Assembly (NCBI GenBank): GCA_016784735.1
Contig: JADHUC010000051.1
Location: 1 to 45,156, forward strand
Source: Pirellulaceae bacterium
GTDB taxonomy: Bacteria; Planctomycetota; Planctomycetia; Pirellulales; Pirellulaceae
Length of the DNA stretch: 45,156 bases
Direction of reading: 5' to 3'
How positions within the stretch are numbered: position 1 is the stretch's first letter; each line of letters begins with the position of its first letter. This document shows, in pieces, positions 24,808 to 33,906 of the stretch. Under the pieces are notes generated by a model. That model saw nothing but the letters and a program-made list of their open reading frames with translations. It did not search any database and had not been told where the DNA came from. The translations under genes and the position numbers were made by a program.

Positions 24808-26349
24808 ATGTACCAGCAAAGCACATTACGCATTCTCCGCGGTGCTCTGGCCGCTGCCTGTGTCTGGTTCCCCCTGACGGCTGCGGAGATCCGAGCCCAG
24901 GCAGACGGCGAGGCGAAAACGCAGTTTTCACAGCCGGTGTTGATCCGTTTCGAGGGGGTGATCACGCCGCTGTCCGAACAGTTCCTCTATCGGAAGCTGG
25001 AGGTCGCCGAAGACAAGGGAGCGGATGTGCTGATCGTGGAAATCGACAGCCCCGGCGGTTCTGTCGAATCGACCTTGAACATTGCATACCGACTCCGTGA
25101 TCTTGATTGGGCCCACACCGTGGCCTTCGTGCCGCGCGAGGCGCTCAGCGGTGCCGCGATCATTGCCCTGAGTTGCGATGAGATCATCATGCATCCGGCT
25201 GCCGTGCTGGGCGATGCGGGGCCGATCGTGTTGGGCGAAGACAGCCTGTTCCGTCACGCACCGGAAAAGATCCGCAGTGACTTGGCGCGCAAGATTCGGG
25301 ATCTCGCCGAAGCCAAGCACCGGCCGCCCGCCCTGGCCGAAGCCATGGTCAATATGGACCTGGTCGTCTACCACGTCCGGCACCGGCAAACGGGCGAAGA
25401 GACGTTCATGTCCGAAGCGGAGATCGAATCGTCGGGCGAGCCCAACATGTGGGAGAAGGGCAAGCCTGTGCACGAGTCGCGGGAAGAGCATTTTCTCGAA
25501 GTAAACGGCAAGCGGGCGTTCGAACTCAACTTGGCCGAGGGCAATGCCAAGGACCGTGACGAGTTGAAGCAACTGCTCGGTTTCGCGGGCGACCCGATTG
25601 TGCTTCAGCCCAGCGGTGTCGACACGGCGGTATTCATTCTGAACGCCCCGCTGATCACGGGGATTCTGTTCGTTGTCGGGCTGATTGCGTTGTATATCGA
25701 GTTCAGCGCGCCCGGGCTCAGCGTCGGCGGTTTGATCGCGCTATTGTGTTTCGCATTATTCTTCTGGAGTCGCTTTCTGGGCGGAACGGCGGAGGTGCTG
25801 GAAGTCATTCTGTTTGTCGTCGGGATCGTGTTTATCGCAGTCGAGATCTTCGTGATTCCAGGTTTCGGAGTGTCGGGGATCGCCGGTTTGTTGCTGATGT
25901 TCGCCGCGGTAATGATGGCCTGCCAGAGTTTTGTGATACCTCAGACCGCCCGGCAGATGGACACCTTTGCCACATCACTACTCGTCGTGAGCTGTTCCGC
26001 CGCCGCTTTCGTTGGGGGCGCGATGATGCTCAGCAGGCACTTCAACGCGATACCCCTATTCAACCGGCTGGCGCTAAAGCCCGTGCAGCCTGCTGGTGAA
26101 GGCGATGCCGTCGCCAAGGACTCCGAAGGCAAACCGCTACCGCAGAGCCACCCCGACAGCGATCTCGGTATCCAAGTGGGCGATTGGGGTGTCGCAGCGT
26201 CGCCATTGCGTCCTGCAGGCAAAGCGAGGTTCGCCGACCACTATTTGGACGTATTGACCGACGGATCCTACGTCGACAGCGGGCAACAAGTGCGAATCAT
26301 CGAGATTCGCGGAGCCCGTATCGTCGTACGCGAGGTGACCGACGCGTAG
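24808..26349 (+). CDS. NfeD-family membrane-bound ClpP-class protease-like protein
   Basis: A 513-residue protein of the long NfeD type, associated in other bacteria with membrane quality control and stomatin partners. Order of parts: signal peptide (1-32); ClpP/SppA-like serine protease domain (about 40-210), with VLIVEIDSPGGSV near residue 75 as oxyanion loop and REALSGAAIIALSCDEIIM near residue 111 holding the probable nucleophile Ser; a block of about four to five transmembrane helices (about 275-410); and a C-terminal OB-like NfeD domain (about 450-513; GKARFADHYLDVLTDG, VRIIEIRGARIVV). No stomatin gene is adjacent. The start ATG has no clear Shine-Dalgarno. It is followed by a palindromic repeat and then rpsD. 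Confidence 0.88.
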   Translation: MYQQSTLRILRGALAAACVWFPLTAAEIRAQADGEAKTQFSQPVLIRFEGVITPLSEQFLYRKLEVAEDKGADVLIVEIDSPGGSVESTLNIAYRLRDLDWAHTVAFVPREALSGAAIIALSCDEIIMHPAAVLGDAGPIVLGEDSLFRHAPEKIRSDLARKIRDLAEAKHRPPALAEAMVNMDLVVYHVRHRQTGEETFMSEAEIESSGEPNMWEKGKPVHESREEHFLEVNGKRAFELNLAEGNAKDRDELKQLLGFAGDPIVLQPSGVDTAVFILNAPLITGILFVVGLIALYIEFSAPGLSVGGLIALLCFALFFWSRFLGGTAEVLEVILFVVGIVFIAVEIFVIPGFGVSGIAGLLLMFAAVMMACQSFVIPQTARQMDTFATSLLVVSCSAAAFVGGAMMLSRHFNAIPLFNRLALKPVQPAGEGDAVAKDSEGKPLPQSHPDSDLGIQVGDWGVAASPLRPAGKARFADHYLDVLTDGSYVDSGQQVRIIEIRGARIVVREVTDA

Positions 26350-26393
26350 GGCCGCCGATAGAATGGCTGTCCCGATTTCTGCGGCCTTCGAGC

Positions 26394-26462
26394 GTTTAAC
26401 CCCGAGCCGGAGGCGACGGTTGCCTGAGCGCCACAACCGTCGCCTCCGGCTCGGGGTTAAAC
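26394..26462. repeat. palindromic element (ACCCCGAGCCGGAGGCGACGG family), copy 2
   Basis: Perfect 29-bp arms at 26394-26422 and 26434-26462 flank an 11-base loop. The arm matches the copy at 21875-21954 over about 26 bases. On the minus strand it is read through by a putative small gene (26396-26563), to which it would contribute about 23 codons and the TAA stop. It lies in the 308-base gap between the NfeD gene and rpsD. Confidence 0.93.
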
Positions 26463-26563
26463 GGGCTGCCCCAAGGAAAAGGGCGGTATTCCCCCTTGTA
26501 ATAAGCCACGCCATCCGCAATCATTGTAGGTTTGTTTGTCGGGTCCGCCATCGGGGGGTGCAA
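26396..26563 (-). CDS. putative 55-residue protein whose C-terminus is palindrome-derived
   Basis: A minus-strand frame starts at TTG 26563, seven bases after a strong GGGAGG (26576-26571). It reads MHPPMADPTNKPTMIADGVA, continues with YYKGEYRPFPWGSP, then enters the palindromic element as FNPEPEATVVAL...PPARG and stops inside it. The first 34 residues look protein-like (two Tyr, a Trp, balanced charges), unlike most shadow frames here. An internal ATG (MADPTNKP) is an alternative start. No family is recognised. It could be a genuine small protein, a truncated gene end captured by the repeat, or chance. Confidence 0.35.
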   Translation of the reverse strand: MHPPMADPTNKPTMIADGVAYYKGEYRPFPWGSPFNPEPEATVVALRQPSPPARG

Positions 26564-26657
26564 TACGGTTCCTCCCTCGAGTTTGTGCAAGCCATTACCA
26601 TAGACCCCCTAAGAAGGGATGTTTGTCTAACAAGAGTCTTGAAGGAGTAGTCACCGC

Positions 26658-27275
26658 ATGGGTCGTCACACTGGTCCAAAGGCGAGAATCAATCGTCGCT
26701 TGGGAACACTGATCTACGAGACCGCCGGCGCCGGACGCGCTATGGAGCGCCGCGAGGCCCCGCCCGGAATGCACACTCGCCCGCGCAGACCGTCCAACTA
26801 TGGTTTGGCACTGAAGCAAAAGCAGAAAATCAAGCATTACTACGGGCTCGGCGAGCGCCAGTTGCGACGTTTCTTCAACTCCGTCACGCACAAGAAAGGC
26901 GACACGGGAGAGATGCTCTTGCTGTTGTGCGAGAGGCGGTTGGACAACGTGCTCAGACGAGCTGGATTTACCAAGACGCGTTCGCAGGCCCGGCAGGGCG
27001 TCACGCATGGGCATTTCCAGGTGAACGGAGTCAAGGTAACCAAACCCTCCTATCTGATGCGTTCCGGAGACATTATCACCGTTCGCCCACGGGAGAATCT
27101 GCTGAATCTCTACCGGGGCCTCAGCGAGGAAAGCGTGGGCGAAACGCTGGATTGGGTCACGTTTGACGCCGAAACTCTGCGAGCTACCGTCCAGGGACTG
27201 CCTGCTGCGAACGACATCAGCGTGCCCCTGGACGCCAAGGAAATCAACACGGTGATCGAGTTCCTCTCGCGTTAG
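26658..27275 (+). CDS. rpsD: 30S ribosomal protein S4
   Basis: A 205-residue S4, a primary 16S rRNA binder. It begins MGRHTGPKARINRRLG and contains KQKIKHYYGLGERQLRRFF, LCERRLDNVLRRAGFTKTRS and the S4 RNA-binding domain QARQGVTHGHFQVNGVKV with PSYLMRSGDIITVR. The four N-terminal zinc-finger cysteines of C+ type S4 proteins are absent. AAGGAG lies at good distance before the ATG at 26658. The gene stands apart from the usual alpha operon (rpsM, rpsK, rpoA) and is followed by its own terminator, so it is probably monocistronic. Confidence 0.97.
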   Translation: MGRHTGPKARINRRLGTLIYETAGAGRAMERREAPPGMHTRPRRPSNYGLALKQKQKIKHYYGLGERQLRRFFNSVTHKKGDTGEMLLLLCERRLDNVLRRAGFTKTRSQARQGVTHGHFQVNGVKVTKPSYLMRSGDIITVRPRENLLNLYRGLSEESVGETLDWVTFDAETLRATVQGLPAANDISVPLDAKEINTVIEFLSR

Positions 27276-27370
27276 CGACGGGAGTCGAATCGCTCGCTTG
27301 ATACAATCGGTCGCGGCGTTGTGGTCTGGCTGGGATTTGATGCACGACGCGATCGTATCAAGAACCAGAG

Positions 27371-27404
27371 ACCCGGCTTTTTCAAGAAGCCGGGTTTCTT
27401 TTCC
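27371..27404 (+). terminator. intrinsic terminator after rpsD
   Basis: ACCCGGCTT (27371-27379) pairs with AAGCCGGGT (27387-27395) around a 7-base loop, followed by TTCTTTTCC. It lies about 95 bases after the rpsD stop and 60 before lpdA, and should separate the two units. Confidence 0.72.
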
Positions 27405-27464
27405 TGGTAACTGTTTTTCGACTTGCGTTGCACCTACTCCCGAACACACAACTCTTCAAGCACC

Positions 27465-28886
27465 ATGCACTCGCAACTAGTAGTGCTCGGCGGCGGCCCC
27501 GGGGGATATGCCGCGGCTTTTTTGGCAGCCGACGAAGGCGTCGAGGTCACGCTTGTCGAAGCCGACTCGAGGCTGGGCGGGACTTGCCTGCTTCGCGGCT
27601 GCATTCCATCGAAGGCGCTGCTCCACGTGGCTCGCGTGATTTCCGAAGTGGATGAACTGCGCGAAACTTGGGGCGTTGACTATCCTCAGCCAAACATCGA
27701 CTTGGACAAGATTCGTGCCCGCAAAGAGAAGATCCTTGCCACGTTGTCGGGCGGTTTGGCGCATTTGGCCAAACGACGCAAAGTGCGAGTCGTCAAAGCC
27801 AAGGGCGTTTTCGAAAACTCGACCACCCTGCGACTAGAAGGAGACGACCGGTCGATTCCCGATGGCCGCCAGATCACGTTCGATCATCTGATCTTGGCAA
27901 CGGGCTCGATTCCCGTCATGCCGCAGGTGTTCGATTTGGGATCGGACCGGGTTATGGACTCCACCCGTGCACTCCGGTTGGCCGACATTCCCGAACGCTT
28001 GTTGGTGATCGGTGGGGGATACATCGGACTGGAGATGGGCACCGTCTACGCGCGTCTTGGGTCGGAAGTCAGCGTGGTGGAATTGACCGATGGCCTGTTG
28101 CCGGGTGCGGACCGCGATCTGGTCAGGCCGCTCTACAAGCGTCTGAAAACGCTGTTCGAGGATCGCATCTACCTGGAGACCAAAGTAGGTTCGCTTGGGC
28201 TTCGGGACGACAAGGTCGAAGTGGCTTTTGAAGGCCCGGCCAAGTACGGCGTCGAACATTACGATCGCGTGCTCGTATCAGTAGGACGCCGCCCGGCGAG
28301 CGACGGAATCGGTCTTGAAAACACTCAGGTCCAGGTGAACGACAAAGGTTCCATCGTGTGCGACAACGGGCAACGTACGGCCGATCCGCACGTGCTGGCC
28401 ATTGGCGACGTGGCCGGCGAGCCGATGCTGGCGCACAAGGCCGCTCACGAGGCAAAGGTGGCCGTGGAATCGGTGCTGGGGAAGACTACGACGTTCGACA
28501 AAGCCGCGATCCCAGCCGTCGTATTCACCGATCCCGAAATCGCCTGGGCCGGGCTCGCCGAGGAGCAAGCAAACCGAGACGGCCGCAAGGTCGATGTAGC
28601 CGTGTACCCATGGGCTGCCAGTGGTCGAGCGCAGGCACTGGGACGCACGGAAGGCTTGACCAAATGGCTCGTCGATCCCGAGACGGAACGAGTCCTGGGT
28701 TGTGGAATCGTCGGGCCCGGAGCGGGCGAGATGATCGCCGAAGCGGTGCTGGCCATCGAAATGGGCTGCGAAGTACGAGACATTACCGAGTCGATTCATC
28801 CGCATCCGACGTTCAGCGAGACGTTGATGAACGCTGGCGAGGTATTCTTCGGTACCGCGACCGAAATCTACAAGCCGCGCCGCTAA
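27465..28886 (+). CDS. lpdA: dihydrolipoamide dehydrogenase (E3)
   Basis: A 473-residue FAD disulfide oxidoreductase that reoxidises dihydrolipoamide on E2 with NAD+. FAD-binding VVLGGGPGGYAAAFLA starts at residue 6, the redox disulfide is GGTCLLRGCIPSKALL (Cys41, Cys46), and a second Rossmann motif VIGGGYIGLEMGTVYARLG binds NAD near residue 180. SIHPHPTFSETL near the C-terminus holds the catalytic His-Glu pair (His447, Glu452). ATG 27465 gives the conserved start; the frame extends to a TTG at 27423 with no support. aceE and aceF follow on the same strand, completing pyruvate dehydrogenase, but a 238-base gap separates lpdA from aceE, so it may be a separate transcript. Confidence 0.96.
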   Translation: MHSQLVVLGGGPGGYAAAFLAADEGVEVTLVEADSRLGGTCLLRGCIPSKALLHVARVISEVDELRETWGVDYPQPNIDLDKIRARKEKILATLSGGLAHLAKRRKVRVVKAKGVFENSTTLRLEGDDRSIPDGRQITFDHLILATGSIPVMPQVFDLGSDRVMDSTRALRLADIPERLLVIGGGYIGLEMGTVYARLGSEVSVVELTDGLLPGADRDLVRPLYKRLKTLFEDRIYLETKVGSLGLRDDKVEVAFEGPAKYGVEHYDRVLVSVGRRPASDGIGLENTQVQVNDKGSIVCDNGQRTADPHVLAIGDVAGEPMLAHKAAHEAKVAVESVLGKTTTFDKAAIPAVVFTDPEIAWAGLAEEQANRDGRKVDVAVYPWAASGRAQALGRTEGLTKWLVDPETERVLGCGIVGPGAGEMIAEAVLAIEMGCEVRDITESIHPHPTFSETLMNAGEVFFGTATEIYKPRR

Positions 28887-29124
28887 CGCGCGAGATACAG
28901 GTATGTAGATCCGCTTGTTGCCGACGACTATCGTGCCAGGTAAAGCTGGATCATCTGGCCGGATCCTTCCGATATTAGGACACGGTTATGTGACATGAGG
29001 TCCCAGCGGGTACTCATGCAGTTGAATCGCTGCCTTGCCTTACTCCCCCGCCGAGTTTTGTCCTATAGTAATGGGCAGTTGGCAGATCCAATAACCTGAT
29101 GGACTGAACCAAGAGGAACAGGTC

Positions 29125-31845
29125 ATGGCTGATGCTACCGAGGTTGCCGTACCAGACGAGAGCCTCGACTCAACATTCGTTGACCAAACGCTTGACAACG
29201 ATCCGACCGAAACGTCCGAGTGGCTCGATTCTCTGGAATACGTGCTCCGCAGCAAAGGCGCGGAGCGAGTTAAGTACTTGCTGTCGGCACTGGAAAAGAA
29301 AGCGCGGCTGGAAGGCGTCGAACTGCCCACAGTGCTGAACACGCCCTACGTGAACACCATCTCGGTCGACAAACAGCCGGTCTATCCGGGAAACCGAGGA
29401 CTGGAACGCCGCATCAAGAGCATTGTCCGTTGGAACGCCATGGCCATGGTCGTGCGGGCCAACAAGCAGTTCGACGGGATTGGCGGCCACATCTCGACGT
29501 TTGCATCCGCGGCGACGCTGTGCGAAGTGGCCTTCAATCATTTCCTGCGCGGGCGTGGCGAGAGCAACTATGACGGCGATCTGATTTACTTCCAGGGACA
29601 CGCTTCGCCCGGAATGTACGCACGCGCATTCGTCGAGGGACGCCTGACGGAAGAGCACCTGAACAACTTCCGCCGCGAACTGCAGCCCGGGGGCGGGCTC
29701 TCGTCGTATCCCCATCCGTGGCTGATGCCCGATTTCTGGGAGTTTCCCACGGTTTCGATGGGGTTGGGCCCCATCATGTCCATCTACCAGGCGCGGTTCA
29801 ACCAGTACCTGCGCGACCGCGGAATCAAAGACACCGGCAATCAGAAGGTGTGGGCGTTCCTGGGCGACGGCGAATGTGACGAACCGGAGACTCTCGGCGC
29901 GATCACGTTGGCAGCCCGCGAGAAACTGGACAATCTGATCTTTGTCATCAACTGCAACTTGCAGCGGTTGGACGGCCCGGTTCGCGGCAATGGCAAGATC
30001 ATTCAGGAACTGGAAGCCCTGTTTCGAGGCGCCGGTTGGAACGTCATCAAGGTAATCTGGGGCGACGACTGGGACCCGCTGCTGGAAAAGGACAATACCG
30101 GACAGTTGGTCAAACGCATGGAAGAATGCGTCGATGGCCAGTATCAGAAGTACACGGCCATGCCCGGTTCCTATATCCGAGAACATTTCTTTGGGAAATA
30201 CCCGGAGTTGCTGACACTGGTCGATAAGTTCTCGGACGAAAAGCTCGAACGAATGCGTCGCGGCGGTCACGATCCCGAGAAGCTCTATGCTGCTTACAAA
30301 GCTGCGGTCGAGACCACGGGACGCCCGACCGTGATCCTGGCCAAAACGATCAAAGGCTACGGCCTGGGCGAGACGGGCGAGGGGCGAAACATCGCTCACA
30401 ACAAGAAGAAGGCCAACGAAGAAGAACTGCGTGAATTCCGCAGTCGTTTCGGGATTCCCATTTCCGACGAAGACGTGGCCAACGCGCCGTTCTACCGTCC
30501 GCCGGAAGACAGCCCCGAGATACGGTACCTCCGCCAGCACCGCGAAGCACTCGGCGGCTACGTCCCCAACCGGTGTGCGGAGATCCCGACGATCGACGTG
30601 CCGACGATCGACGACCACAACGAATTCCTCGGCGGCAGCAAGGGCAAGGAAATGTCCACCACCATGGGCGTTGTGCGTCTGCTGGACAAGCTGTGCCGCG
30701 ACAAGCGAATCGGCAAGTACGTCGTGCCCATCGTCCCTGACGAATCTCGCACCTTCGGCATGGAAGGCATGTTCCGCAAGGTGGGCATCTACGCTCATTC
30801 AGGCCAGTTATACGAACCGGTCGACTCGGAACAACTGATGTACTACAAGGAAGCCCAGGACGGGCAGATTCTGGAAGAGGGAATCACCGAAGCGGGCTCG
30901 ATGTCGTCTTTCATTGCGGCTGGCACTTCGTACTGCCAGCACGGTATCAACATGATCCCGTTCTTCATCTACTATTCGATGTTCGGTTTCCAGCGTATCG
31001 GCGATCTCGTTTGGGCGGCGGCGGACATGCGAGCCAAGGGATTCATGATCGGTGGAACAGCCGGCCGCACGACGCTGAACGGTGAAGGGCTTCAGCACCA
31101 GGACGGTCACAGCTTGCTGAATGCGATGGCGTTTCCGACCGTGCGGGCCTACGATCCGGCATATGTGTACGAGACTGCCGTCATCGTCATGGACGGTCTC
31201 AGGAAGCTCTACGCCGAGGGCGAAACGGCGATTTACTACATCACGGTGGAAAACGAGCCCTACGTGATGCCCGAAATGCCCGCCGGAGCGGAAGAAGGAA
31301 TTGTAAAGGGGATCTACAGGGTCAATTCAGTGGATGTCGACGGTGCCGACCACAAAGTCAACTTGCTCGGCAGCGGGGCCATACTCGGGTGTACGCTTAG
31401 GGCCCAGGAGATTCTGGCAGAGAAGTTCGGCATATCCAGCGATGTGTGGAGCGTGACCAGCTATTCGCAATTGTGCCGCGAAGCCCAGGCGTGTGAACGC
31501 TGGAACATGCTACATCCGGCCGAGTCGCCCCGCAGATCTCATCTGGAAGAAGCGTTCGAGGGCGAGCAAGGTATATTTGTGTCGGCTTCCGATTACGTGC
31601 GTGCGTTGGCCGAACAGATCCGCCCGTGGATTCCTGGCGACTACCATGTCCTCGGATGCGACGGAATGGGACGTAGTGAAACGCGAGAAGCGTTGCGGAG
31701 GCATTTCGAGGTGGATGCCGAAAGCATTACAATTGCCACATTGCACCGTTTGCGTAGGCGAGGAGAACTGGACGCCACAACCGTGGCCAAAGCGATCAAG
31801 GAGTTGGACGTAGATCCTGATAAACAGGATCCGTTCAATGCATAG
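29125..31845 (+). CDS. aceE: pyruvate dehydrogenase E1 component, homodimeric type
   Basis: A 906-residue thiamine-diphosphate enzyme that decarboxylates pyruvate and acetylates the lipoyl group of E2. The length fits the single-chain AceE type (about 890) rather than the alpha/beta type. ThDP motif: FLGDGECDEPETLGA from about residue 245, ending NCNLQRLDGPVRGN. Other AceE signatures are QGHASPGMYARAFVEGRL, SSYPHPWLMPDFWEFPTVSM and the C-terminal domain VWSVTSYSQLCREAQ. GAGG precedes the ATG at 29125. In the 238-base gap upstream a TATAGT at 29064 may be a -10 box, without a clear -35. The end overlaps the aceF frame by eight bases. Confidence 0.97.
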   Translation: MADATEVAVPDESLDSTFVDQTLDNDPTETSEWLDSLEYVLRSKGAERVKYLLSALEKKARLEGVELPTVLNTPYVNTISVDKQPVYPGNRGLERRIKSIVRWNAMAMVVRANKQFDGIGGHISTFASAATLCEVAFNHFLRGRGESNYDGDLIYFQGHASPGMYARAFVEGRLTEEHLNNFRRELQPGGGLSSYPHPWLMPDFWEFPTVSMGLGPIMSIYQARFNQYLRDRGIKDTGNQKVWAFLGDGECDEPETLGAITLAAREKLDNLIFVINCNLQRLDGPVRGNGKIIQELEALFRGAGWNVIKVIWGDDWDPLLEKDNTGQLVKRMEECVDGQYQKYTAMPGSYIREHFFGKYPELLTLVDKFSDEKLERMRRGGHDPEKLYAAYKAAVETTGRPTVILAKTIKGYGLGETGEGRNIAHNKKKANEEELREFRSRFGIPISDEDVANAPFYRPPEDSPEIRYLRQHREALGGYVPNRCAEIPTIDVPTIDDHNEFLGGSKGKEMSTTMGVVRLLDKLCRDKRIGKYVVPIVPDESRTFGMEGMFRKVGIYAHSGQLYEPVDSEQLMYYKEAQDGQILEEGITEAGSMSSFIAAGTSYCQHGINMIPFFIYYSMFGFQRIGDLVWAAADMRAKGFMIGGTAGRTTLNGEGLQHQDGHSLLNAMAFPTVRAYDPAYVYETAVIVMDGLRKLYAEGETAIYYITVENEPYVMPEMPAGAEEGIVKGIYRVNSVDVDGADHKVNLLGSGAILGCTLRAQEILAEKFGISSDVWSVTSYSQLCREAQACERWNMLHPAESPRRSHLEEAFEGEQGIFVSASDYVRALAEQIRPWIPGDYHVLGCDGMGRSETREALRRHFEVDAESITIATLHRLRRRGELDATTVAKAIKELDVDPDKQDPFNA

Positions 31846-33223
31846 CAGCACCATGAGCATCGAAATCAAAGTTCCCGATTTGGGCGACGGCGTTGATTCC
31901 GGCGACATTCTGGATGTCCTTGTCGGCGAAGGTGACTTCATCGACAAAGACCAAGGCATCGTCGAATTGGAGACTGACAAAGCGACCGTCGAAGTGCCCA
32001 GCCCTCAAGCGGGAAAGGTAACGCAAATCCACGTCGAAGTCGGGCAAAGCGTCGCAGTCGGCGCCGTGTTGATCAGCCTCGAAGCCGTGGCACCATCCGA
32101 GCAACCGCCGAAGGCCGAAGCGGCTCCCGCGGCGGTGGCGGCTGCGCCAGCCGAGGCACCGGAGGAATCGCAGCCACAACCCACCCAGTCCACGCCCGAG
32201 CCTGCCGAACCACCTTCGTCCCCGACGCCCGAGCCTGCCGCTGCACCGACAGTACAGCCGGAGACACTCGCGGCAAAGTCGACTCTCGGTATTGCAGAGA
32301 AGTTGGCATCCACGGGGAAACTCGCGGCCGGTCCGGCAGTCCGACGCTTCGCGCGCGAAGTGGGCGTGGACCTCCACCGCATCACCGGTACGGGATCGGG
32401 CGGCAGAATCACTCGCGAGGACGTCTTGGAAGCGGTTCGCCAGTCCAGTCAGGCGGCAGCCGCTGCGCCCGTCGAGACGGTGAAGAAGGGCCCCGGCGAA
32501 GCGTCCACGGACGCATGGGGACCGATCCGCGTCGAGCGCATGCCGAAGATCCGCCGAACGATCGCCGCCCAGATGCACAAATCGTGGGCAACCTGCCCGC
32601 GCGTCACCAATTTCGACGACGCCGACGTCACGGAACTCGAACGTATTCGGCAAACCAGCAAAGCCGACTACGTGGCGCAAGGCATCAAGCTCACTTCGAT
32701 GAGTTTCCTGATCAAGTCCGTGGCGATGGCGCTCAGGTCACATCCACTGCTGAACGCTTCGATCGACATGGAAAACGGCCAGATCATTTACAGAGACTAC
32801 ATCAACATCGGCATCGCCGTGGACACCGAACGCGGACTGGTTGTGCCGCCGCTGCGCGGCGCCGATCGGATGACGATTCCGGACATTGCTCGCGGCTTGA
32901 CACAAATCGCAGAAAACGCACGCAGCAACACTTTCGCGATCGAAGACCTGCGCGGCGGCACGTTTTCGCTCAGTAATCTGGGTGCGATCGGCGGGACGTA
33001 CTCGACACCGATCATCAACGTACCGGAAGTGGCAGTCCTGTTGGTCGGTCGCTCACGCAAGATGCCCGTGGTAATGGACAACGACCAGATCGCCGCCCGC
33101 CTGATGATGCCGCTCAGCCTGTCCTACGACCATCGTTTGGTGGACGGAGGCGCCGCCGCCCGGTTCCTGAACGAGGTGATCGGTTACCTCCAAGCCCCCA
33201 GCCGTTTGCTGCTAGCTCCGTAG
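31838..33223 (+). CDS. aceF: pyruvate dehydrogenase E2 (dihydrolipoamide acetyltransferase)
   Basis: A 461-residue E2 core subunit. Order: one lipoyl domain (about 6-82), with lipoylated Lys48 in ELETDKATVEVP; an Ala/Pro/Glu linker (about 85-145); the peripheral-subunit-binding domain (about 150-190; GPAVRRFAREVGVDLHRI, GGRITREDVL); and the catalytic domain ending with SYDHRLVDGG (His432, Asp436). E. coli AceF has three lipoyl domains; one is normal in many bacteria. ATG 31838 has AGGA eight bases upstream and overlaps the aceE stop, but ATG 31853 (MSIEIKVPDLG) is the start position typical of the family. A palindromic element follows within 25 bases. Confidence 0.96.
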   Translation: MHSSTMSIEIKVPDLGDGVDSGDILDVLVGEGDFIDKDQGIVELETDKATVEVPSPQAGKVTQIHVEVGQSVAVGAVLISLEAVAPSEQPPKAEAAPAAVAAAPAEAPEESQPQPTQSTPEPAEPPSSPTPEPAAAPTVQPETLAAKSTLGIAEKLASTGKLAAGPAVRRFAREVGVDLHRITGTGSGGRITREDVLEAVRQSSQAAAAAPVETVKKGPGEASTDAWGPIRVERMPKIRRTIAAQMHKSWATCPRVTNFDDADVTELERIRQTSKADYVAQGIKLTSMSFLIKSVAMALRSHPLLNASIDMENGQIIYRDYINIGIAVDTERGLVVPPLRGADRMTIPDIARGLTQIAENARSNTFAIEDLRGGTFSLSNLGAIGGTYSTPIINVPEVAVLLVGRSRKMPVVMDNDQIAARLMMPLSLSYDHRLVDGGAAARFLNEVIGYLQAPSRLLLAP

Positions 33224-33243
33224 TTTGCCCATTGAGGGCGAGA

Positions 33244-33326
33244 AGTAGGTCCCGCTTGCCGAGCGGGACCTTGAATTTTGAGGCCTATCCGCAGTTCAAG
33301 GTCCCGCTCGGCAAGCGGGACCTACT
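33244..33326. repeat. palindromic element (GTAGGTCCCG family) after aceF
   Basis: Perfect 32-bp arms at 33244-33275 and 33295-33326 flank a 19-base loop. Each arm itself folds as GGTCCCGCT-TGCCG-AGCGGGACC. Compared with the copies at 38385 and 43881, which read CCCGTC-TGCCG-GACGGG, both sides of the stem differ in a compensating way. It lies between the convergent ends of aceF and the TVP38 gene and could terminate both. Confidence 0.93.
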
Positions 33327-33342
33327 CATCTCTCGCAGGCAG

Positions 33343-33906
33343 TCAGACATGGATCGACCAATACACAAATTTGAAAATCACCGACGCCACCAGCACGTGC
33401 GGCGCCAAGCCGATCGCTGAACCGACCAAATAGTCACGGAAGCGAATGTTCGAAAACGCCAACGCGTAGTTCAAGAGCGGCAGCATCAGGAACAGCAGTC
33501 GCAAGATAATCACCGTGCGGATGGGCCGAGCGTCCAATCCGGCAAGAACTCGCTTCATTTTCGGATGTTCGATTTCGCCCAACGCCCTGCCGCCCACGAT
33601 CCTGGCGAATAAGAAATTGACGCCCACGGCGAACACTGCGCCGACAAACGACAGCGGCGTTCCGACCTGCCAGCCATAGGCAAAAATGCCGACGGCGACA
33701 AAGGCCATCCCTGGTGCGTGTACCAGCAGTCCCAAGGAAAATGCCACGTAGTACAGCACGATCCCCCACAAGCCGGCTTGTTGGACCGTAGGTTTGAGGT
33801 TGTCCGTGGTGAGATGCTCCGAAAACCCCGTAAGCCGCACCAAGCAAACGAGCGCAGCAATAAGAACCGCCAAAAGGACGAGCCTCAAGATACGCGTACG
33901 GTTCAT
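33343..33906 (-). CDS. TVP38/TMEM64 (SNARE-associated, DedA-like) membrane protein
   Basis: A 187-residue protein with about five hydrophobic segments: the N-terminal helix LRLVLLAVLIAALVCLV, GIVLYYVAFSLGLLVHAPGM, FVGAVFAVGVNFLFARIVGG, VIILRLLFLMLPLLNYALAF and VGSAIGLAPHVLVASVIF. The central G-x-x-x-(A/G)V..NFLFAR and the conserved PLLNYALAFSNIRFRDYL followed by a glycine-rich turn are typical of the TVP38/DedA superfamily, thought to be lipid or ion transporters in the inner membrane. The frame is open far upstream, but the protein-like part begins at ATG 33906; no strong Shine-Dalgarno was found. It converges on aceF across a palindrome. Confidence 0.82.
   Translation of the reverse strand: MNRTRILRLVLLAVLIAALVCLVRLTGFSEHLTTDNLKPTVQQAGLWGIVLYYVAFSLGLLVHAPGMAFVAVGIFAYGWQVGTPLSFVGAVFAVGVNFLFARIVGGRALGEIEHPKMKRVLAGLDARPIRTVIILRLLFLMLPLLNYALAFSNIRFRDYLVGSAIGLAPHVLVASVIFKFVYWSIHV

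Noticed and set aside
23213..24931. 572-codon minus-strand open frame antisense to asnS
   Set aside because: It mirrors the asnS codon pattern, has no family motif or binding site, and runs beyond both gene ends only because stops are rare in this composition.
28887..29124. Possible small gene or riboswitch between lpdA and aceE
   Set aside because: No known riboswitch pattern, convincing hairpin or coding frame was found; only a TATAGT at 29064 could matter.
29170..30798. 542-codon minus-strand open frame antisense to aceE
   Set aside because: A shadow of the strongly coding aceE frame; its residues show no domain and no start signal.
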